From Spirochaetia bacterium (GTDB taxonomy: Bacteria > Spirochaetota > UBA12135): a stretch of 9,157 bases of DNA. The notes under the pieces are model-generated. The model searched no databases and was not told where the DNA came from. It saw only the letters and a list, made by a program, of their open reading frames with translations. Location: positions 2,163 through 11,319 of the forward strand of contig DNNS01000262.1 in NCBI GenBank assembly GCA_003497555.1. Direction: 5' to 3'. A program made the position numbers and the translations under genes. Positions 5,102-9,157 of this stretch are shown here, piece after piece (within the stretch, counting starts at the first letter, position 1; each line of letters begins with the position of its first letter).

Positions 5102-6820
5102 TTATCTTCCGTCCTGAGAGTAATAAATTTCCCGGTAAACGGGATTTTGCGAAAGCAGACTGCTGTGAGTACCGAAACCTGAAATTTTTCCGTTATCAAG
5201 CACAAAAATGATGTCAGCGGAAAGTACGGAGCTTATACGCTGGGCAATACGCAGCAGGGTAGTTTCCCTGCAGGCAGCCTTGATATTGGTTTCTATGGTT
5301 TTTTCCGTCTGCAGATCAACCGAACTGGTACTGTCATCAAGCACCAGAATTGCCGGATTACAAAGCAAAGCGCGGGCAATAGCGATGCGCTGTTTTTGTC
5401 CTCCGGAAAGATCGCTTCCCCGGCTTGATACCGGAGTATCAAGGCCGAGCGGGAGGGATTTGATGAATTCATCAAGACAGGAAATTTCCGAGACCTGCAA
5501 TATGGCATCTTCAGCAGCTTCAGGAGCCGCCCATGCAATATTACTGCCGATAGTCCCGGAAAAAAGTACCGGTTCCTGCAGGACTACAATTACTTTTTTC
5601 CGCAGTTCGGCAAGACTGGAAAGACGAATATCATTACTGTCTAATAAAATACAGCCGTTTTGCGGATCATAAAATCGCGGCAACAGGTGAGCCAGCGTCG
5701 ATTTTCCCGATCCGGTTCCGCCTATGATCCCAATTCTGCTGCCTGCCGGTATTTGCAGATTTATATCAGAAAGAGCCTGGCCTCTTCCGGCATAGGAAAA
5801 ATCGATATTTTTAAAAAAAATGTTCCCCGTAATGACTGCAGACAGCGGTACGGGCGGATTTTTTACCGCCGGTTCGGCATCAAGAATTTCAAGTACCCTG
5901 CCGGCTGAAGCTTCGGCAGCGGAAATAATTCCAATCATCATGGCTACCATCATAACAGGCCTGGCTATTATCAGCAGATAATTATTAAAGGCAAAAACCG
6001 CGCCAATGGAAAGTTTTGCTTCAATGACCTGAAAACCTCCGAATACTAAAATAAAAGCTCCCGCCATACTGATCAACATTTCAACGGAAGGCATAAGATA
6101 AGACATGGCATAAAGGGCTTTAAGATTTTTTTCGGTATAATTATCATTGCCCCCGGCAAAACGCTCTTCTTCGTATTCCTGCCGCACAAATGATTTTATT
6201 ATCCTTATGCCGGAAAGATTTTCCTGGAGCATATTATTAAGCCGGTCAAGAGCTTCTCGGACCGCAAGAAAAAGCGGCATGAGTCTGCGGGCAAAAAACA
6301 GAATTAAAATTACAATCATAAATAAAAGAGGCAGTAAAAGCAGGGCAAGATAACGGCCGGTGGTAAACATAAAAAACAGGCTTCCGAAAAGAAGGACAAA
6401 AGCCCTGATTGTAAAAAAACTTATTACATCTACTGCGCGCTGCAGCCCGGCTACATCTCCCGTGATGCGGGTAATGCAGCTTCCGGTTTTAAGTTTATCG
6501 ATATTGGCATGAGAAAAGCGCAGCACGGATGCAAACAAGGCATTGCGAAGATCACGGCCGATATTTTCCATAAGTCGTACGCCTAAAAACATGCGCGTTA
6601 TATTTATTATCATTTCCAGCGCGGCAAGCAGAAGCATGATAAAAACAGATTGTTTGATAGTATAAAAATTTTTAACGATAATTCCCTTGTCAACCAGCTG
6701 CTGAACCATCTTGGGCATTATAAGTTCTATAATTACTCCGGCTCCGGCTAAAAACATTACTGCTATAGTTAATGAAAGGTAGGGTTTTAAAAATCTGCGC
6801 AGACGGTACAGATTATGCAT
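5102..6820 (-). CDS. ABC exporter half-transporter with degenerate NBD (heterodimer subunit A)
   Basis: This 572-residue subunit has six predicted membrane helices (roughly residues 15-300) followed by an NBD. The NBD carries Walker A GGTGSGKST (367-375), Q-loop Q415, a canonical signature LSGGQ (471-475) and D-loop SSVD. Two catalytic residues are replaced. Walker B reads ILVLDD, with Asp496 in place of Glu, and the switch histidine is Gln527 (RIAQRIS). The same Glu-to-Asp and His-to-Gln changes occur in TM287, the non-catalytic half of TM287/288. Its intact signature should complete the active ATP site on subunit B, while its own Walker A/B faces the partner's poor ISQGQ signature. The ATG at 6820 has GAGAG eight bases upstream (6829-6833). 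It stops one base before the next start, so the pair is co-translated. Substrate unknown. Confidence 0.93.
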   Translation of the reverse strand: MHNLYRLRRFLKPYLSLTIAVMFLAGAGVIIELIMPKMVQQLVDKGIIVKNFYTIKQSVFIMLLLAALEMIINITRMFLGVRLMENIGRDLRNALFASVLRFSHANIDKLKTGSCITRITGDVAGLQRAVDVISFFTIRAFVLLFGSLFFMFTTGRYLALLLLPLLFMIVILILFFARRLMPLFLAVREALDRLNNMLQENLSGIRIIKSFVRQEYEEERFAGGNDNYTEKNLKALYAMSYLMPSVEMLISMAGAFILVFGGFQVIEAKLSIGAVFAFNNYLLIIARPVMMVAMMIGIISAAEASAGRVLEILDAEPAVKNPPVPLSAVITGNIFFKNIDFSYAGRGQALSDINLQIPAGSRIGIIGGTGSGKSTLAHLLPRFYDPQNGCILLDSNDIRLSSLAELRKKVIVVLQEPVLFSGTIGSNIAWAAPEAAEDAILQVSEISCLDEFIKSLPLGLDTPVSSRGSDLSGGQKQRIAIARALLCNPAILVLDDSTSSVDLQTEKTIETNIKAACRETTLLRIAQRISSVLSADIIFVLDNGKISGFGTHSSLLSQNPVYREIYYSQDGR

Positions 6821-6884
6821 AAATATTTCTCTCGTAAAAAGCAGATCGCATCAACGCTTTCTGCAATGTTTTGATCGTTAATAT

Positions 6885-6917
6885 AAAAAACCCTATGCTC
6901 CTGGCACTGGGTTTTTT
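6885..6917 (-). terminator. Symmetrical rho-independent terminator ending the cobalamin operon
   Basis: AAAAAACCC (6885-6893) and GGGTTTTTT (6909-6917) are exact complements, with a further TGC/GCA pairing inside (6896-6898 with 6904-6906) and a 5-base loop. On the minus strand it ends in six T. It overlaps the last codons and stop (6893-6895) of the cbiX-cbiC gene and separates the cobalamin genes from the ABC pair. It could also terminate plus-strand transcripts. Confidence 0.8.
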
Positions 6918-7915
6918 ACGTCCTGAATGTTCTGTTTTGCAAGCAGAGCAAGGGCATTTACTGCGGCTGCGGCTGCCGGGCTGCCCCCCCGGGGCGATTC
7001 GTTGGTAATACAGCAGAGTCCGCTCTTCCAGAGGGCGGTTTTACTCTCGTGCGCGCCTACAAATCCGACCGGAAGTCCGACAATGAGAGCCGGAGCCCGG
7101 CATCCGTTTTGTATTATTTCCATGAGTTTCCAGAGAGCAGTCGGAGCATTACCAACAACAAAAATCGATCCTGCAATCCGATCAGCCAGATGTATCACTG
7201 CAGCTGCAGCCCGGGTACAGCCTTCCTCTTTTGCGCGGTTTATTACCTGCGGATCATTAATACAGCATATTTTTTCTTTAGCCGTTCTGGTGATACCGGC
7301 TGCAACCATGTATACATCGCAGATGATCGGGGCGCCTTGCCGCAGCGCTTTAATGCCGGCCTCAATAGCGTTATCATGTATACGCAGCGAATCAATAAAG
7401 GAAAAATCAGCCGTGGAATGAATAATGCGCCGGTATACAGCATGTTTTTCAGGCGGTAATTTTTCAGAATCAAGGCGTCGATCGATTATTCTGTGGCTTA
7501 ATTCTTCAATGGCCGAACCTGTTACCGGAAGCTTTGAAAGCCCGTTACCTGTCAGGGGCGATAGCTGTTCTACAACAGCATCTTCCATGCGTATATAGTT
7601 GCCAAGCGGGGGGAGAAGGGTAAAATCAATACCCGGATATCTGTTTCGGCATTCATTGATAATGGCCGGAATATCTTTCTGCAGATGAATACCGCAATGA
7701 AGAAACCACGGAAAAATAACTATGGAGGTTACTCCCTGTTTTTGCAGTTCCTCAGTACGCGCAAAAATTCCGGGTTTGTTATACTGCATGGCTGCGGAAA
7801 GCACAGTATCCGTACTGCCCAGGCGAAGCGCAATGCGCTGCATCAGCCGATTAAATGAATTTTCAGCTGCTTCATCACGGCTGCCGTGCGAGAGTATAAT
7901 AATTCCTGTTTTCAT
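6893..7915 (-). CDS. Fused sirohydrochlorin cobaltochelatase (CbiX) and cobalt-precorrin-8 methylmutase (CbiC)
   Basis: This 340-residue protein joins two cobalamin enzymes. Residues 1 to about 120 are a short CbiX-type chelatase that inserts Co2+ into sirohydrochlorin: LSHGSR carries H10, and FLHCGIH carries H73 and H77, matching the metal-binding histidines of small CbiX proteins. Residues from about 135 to 335 are CbiC, which moves the C11 methyl group to C12 to make cobyrinate. The catalytic histidine is H166 in RRIIHSTADF, followed by GNAPTAL (255-261), GLPVGFVGAHESK (280-292) and RGGSPAAAAA (309-318). The two reactions lie near opposite ends of the anaerobic corrin pathway, so the fusion does not link consecutive steps. 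The ATG at 7915 has AGG four bases upstream and lies 30 bases after cbiJ. The two halves are in one uninterrupted frame, so this is a true fusion and not an annotation artefact. Confidence 0.92.
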   Translation of the reverse strand: MKTGIIILSHGSRDEAAENSFNRLMQRIALRLGSTDTVLSAAMQYNKPGIFARTEELQKQGVTSIVIFPWFLHCGIHLQKDIPAIINECRNRYPGIDFTLLPPLGNYIRMEDAVVEQLSPLTGNGLSKLPVTGSAIEELSHRIIDRRLDSEKLPPEKHAVYRRIIHSTADFSFIDSLRIHDNAIEAGIKALRQGAPIICDVYMVAAGITRTAKEKICCINDPQVINRAKEEGCTRAAAAVIHLADRIAGSIFVVGNAPTALWKLMEIIQNGCRAPALIVGLPVGFVGAHESKTALWKSGLCCITNESPRGGSPAAAAAVNALALLAKQNIQDVKNPVPGA

Positions 7916-7945
7916 AGAACCTGCTTTGTTTATTTGAATGTTTTT

Positions 7946-8794
7946 TTATTTAACCGCAAGGGTCCGGGTAATCCATTCTATAACCTCATCGAAAAATTGA
8001 GTTATGCGTACGTTTTGCGGAAAAGAATCCCGGGGACGCCTGATCACCACAACCGGTATGCCGGCGCGCCGGGCCGCATGAATTTTTTCAGTAAATCCTC
8101 CGGCAGTTCCGCTTTCCTTGGTTATAAGAAGGTCCGCGTTAAATCTGCGTATATGTTCAAGCGTTTCTTTTTCTGTAAACGGCCCTTTCTGCGAAATAAT
8201 ATTTTCATCGGCAATACCTGCTTTTCGTGCTTTAGTAATTGACTCTGCCCGCGGAAGAATACGTACGGCAATACGTACGCCTGTGCGCCGGGCTTCGCAG
8301 GCATATACATCTAGATTATTTGCGCCCGTGGTTATCAGCACAGCGCCCCGGGCGCGTCCGATAAAAGCTGCAGCCTGTTCGTGGGATTCAACCCACATTA
8401 TACCGGTAAGCTTATTTGAATCTGCTTCCTGTTTTTGCATCCGCCTCAGATTCGCTACATCAGTCCCGGGACGATCGTATATCAGACAGGGCAGGCCAAG
8501 GGCACTGCCGGCGGCAATTGCTGTTTCCCGTACCCGGCTCGCATAGGGGTGCGCTGCGCAAATAACAGCGCTCGAGCGGGATTGCCGGATCAGATCAGTC
8601 ATGGCGGCCAGATCAAGTCTGCCCGTACGGCGCGTTATATCAGGAATATCCGGCAAGGAAAGCGGTTCATCAGTTGCTGTTGAAACCAGCAATCTGTAGC
8701 CGTGTTCTGCCAGACTGCTGCAGAGAGGCGCTGTTTCGCCGGTTCCTCCTATAAAAAAAAGCAGGGGCTTTTCAGTCATTGATTTTTTTTTCAT
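7946..8794 (-). CDS. cbiJ: Cobalt-precorrin-6A reductase
   Basis: CbiJ/CobK enzymes use NADPH to reduce a double bond of the (cobalt-)precorrin-6A macrocycle. The 282-residue protein shows the family's nucleotide-binding start IGGTGETAPL (about 15-24), then RTGRLD (56-61), ICAAHPYA (78-85), IYDRPG (105-110), ITTGANNLDVY (154-164), ISQKGPF (200-206) and the C-terminal LLITKESGTAGG (222-233). Cobalt-early chemistry, and hence CbiJ instead of CobK, follows from the cbiX half next door. The start is ambiguous. ATG 8794 overlaps cbiH by 23 bp with GAGGA only one base away. ATG 8779 gives an 8-base ATGACTGA overlap but lies 16 bases from GAGGA. The family motif begins at residue 15, so both are compatible. 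It is in an operon with cbiH and the cbiX-cbiC fusion. Confidence 0.92.
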   Translation of the reverse strand: MKKKSMTEKPLLFFIGGTGETAPLCSSLAEHGYRLLVSTATDEPLSLPDIPDITRRTGRLDLAAMTDLIRQSRSSAVICAAHPYASRVRETAIAAGSALGLPCLIYDRPGTDVANLRRMQKQEADSNKLTGIMWVESHEQAAAFIGRARGAVLITTGANNLDVYACEARRTGVRIAVRILPRAESITKARKAGIADENIISQKGPFTEKETLEHIRRFNADLLITKESGTAGGFTEKIHAARRAGIPVVVIRRPRDSFPQNVRITQFFDEVIEWITRTLAVK

Positions 8795-9157
8795 ATCCTC
8801 TTTGCGTAACCATTTTATTATTCAGAATCAAGGTTCGGCCTGCGCCGATTATGACAATACTGCGCATGGTTATTTCCTGTTCGAGTAAACTGCCGAGCGT
8901 ACAGATTATGCATTTTTCATCACTGCTGCCGACAGCCGTAGCCACGGCAGCAGGCACACCGGGCGATCGGTGCGCAAGAAAAATTTTTACCGCATCTTCA
9001 AGCTGATGCACGCGGGTTTTACTCTTCGGATTATAGAGAACAGTCACAAAATCCGCCTGGGCGGCAGCTGTTAGTCGTTTGTGGATGATCTGCCACTTAA
9101 CCAGAAGATCGCTCAGGCTGATTACGGCGTAATCAGCCATGAGAGGAGCTCCTAAAC
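8772..9157 (-). CDS. cbiH: Precorrin-3B/cobalt-factor III C17-methyltransferase, C-terminal part (5' end outside window)
   Basis: CbiH methylates C17 with S-adenosylmethionine and drives the ring contraction that turns the porphyrinoid into a corrinoid. About 127 C-terminal residues are visible, roughly half of the usual 240-250. The segment LGAPL-MADYAVISLSDLL matches the well-conserved middle of the family (GAPLMHDFAVISLSDLL), followed by VLYNPKSKTR and the terminal MVTQRGY. The frame stays open to the window edge through the five codons before the ATG at 9140. That ATG is therefore an internal methionine, and the gene begins beyond position 9157. It overlaps cbiJ, showing operon organisation; the operon promoter, and any cobalamin riboswitch, must lie outside the window. 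Confidence 0.92.
   Translation of the reverse strand, partial: LGAPLMADYAVISLSDLLVKWQIIHKRLTAAAQADFVTVLYNPKSKTRVHQLEDAVKIFLAHRSPGVPAAVATAVGSSDEKCIICTLGSLLEQEITMRSIVIIGAGRTLILNNKMVTQRGYEKKIND

Noticed and set aside
5101..5205. N-terminal extension of the second ABC subunit to an ATG at 5205
   Set aside because: It lies entirely inside the upstream ABC gene in another frame. The ATG at 5100 sits one base after the upstream stop with a good ribosome binding site and gives a normal family length.
5208..5672. 154-codon plus-strand open frame
   Set aside because: It is antisense to the NBD of the first ABC subunit, shows no recognisable motif, and arises from the codon structure of the real gene.
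6821..6892. Cobalamin riboswitch near the ABC/cobalamin boundary
   Set aside because: The 72-base gap is too short, and I see no conserved B12-box-like sequence.
6927..7421. 164-codon plus-strand open frame
   Set aside because: It is opposite the CbiC domain, whose motifs are clear on the minus strand. The Ala/Ser/Pro-rich translation is typical of an antisense shadow.
1..9157. CRISPR array or tandem repeats
   Set aside because: No regularly spaced repeated units were seen. The only repeats are the short ones reported around 1578-1850.

Overview
This is a bacterial chromosomal window with most genes on the minus strand. Three things point to an anaerobic or facultatively anaerobic bacterium outside the Gammaproteobacteria: a cobalt-early (anaerobic-type) cobalamin pathway, a tRNA whose CCA end is not encoded, and a class-2 (yeast/actinobacterial-type) 2-isopropylmalate synthase. 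Spirochaetota or anaerobic Firmicutes would fit, but the sequence alone does not settle the taxon. Base composition is uneven. The cobalamin genes are moderately G+C-rich (36 of 60 bases G or C at 7021-7080), while the block between leuA and the tRNA is very A+T-rich (9 of 60 at 2101-2160).

Layout from left to right. Positions 34-1341 (-) hold a complete leuA-like gene that stops at the end of subdomain II and so lacks the leucine-sensing domain. Positions 1342-1800 hold no gene, but contain a possible leuA leader and a nested inverted-repeat element flanked by 8-bp direct repeats. Positions 1801-2485 (+) hold a vapBC toxin-antitoxin operon with a textbook sigma70 promoter and a palindromic operator over its -10. 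Positions 2656-2961 (+) hold the start-less 3' remnant of what looks like a RecB/AddB/Cas4-type Fe-S nuclease, ended by a 10-bp hairpin. Positions 3071-3143 (-) hold tRNA-Ala(GGC) with its own promoter. The A+T-rich block between leuA and this tRNA looks acquired.

Positions 3283-6820 (-) hold two adjacent ABC exporter half-transporter genes, separated by one base after the upstream stop codon. Their ATP-site substitutions are complementary, as expected for an asymmetric heterodimer of the TM287/288 type. Positions 6893-9157 (-) hold the distal end of a cobalamin operon: cbiH (5' end outside the window), cbiJ and a cbiX-cbiC fusion, ended by a symmetrical hairpin that overlaps the last stop codon. 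CbiX inserts cobalt into sirohydrochlorin, CbiH performs ring contraction and C17 methylation, CbiJ reduces cobalt-precorrin-6A, and CbiC moves the methyl group to give cobyrinate. Other pathway genes presumably lie upstream, beyond the right edge.

No clearly new multi-gene system is visible. The points most worth a second look are the regulatory-domain-less LeuA, the CbiX-CbiC fusion, the inverted-repeat element at 1622-1747 and the probable island next to the tRNA.
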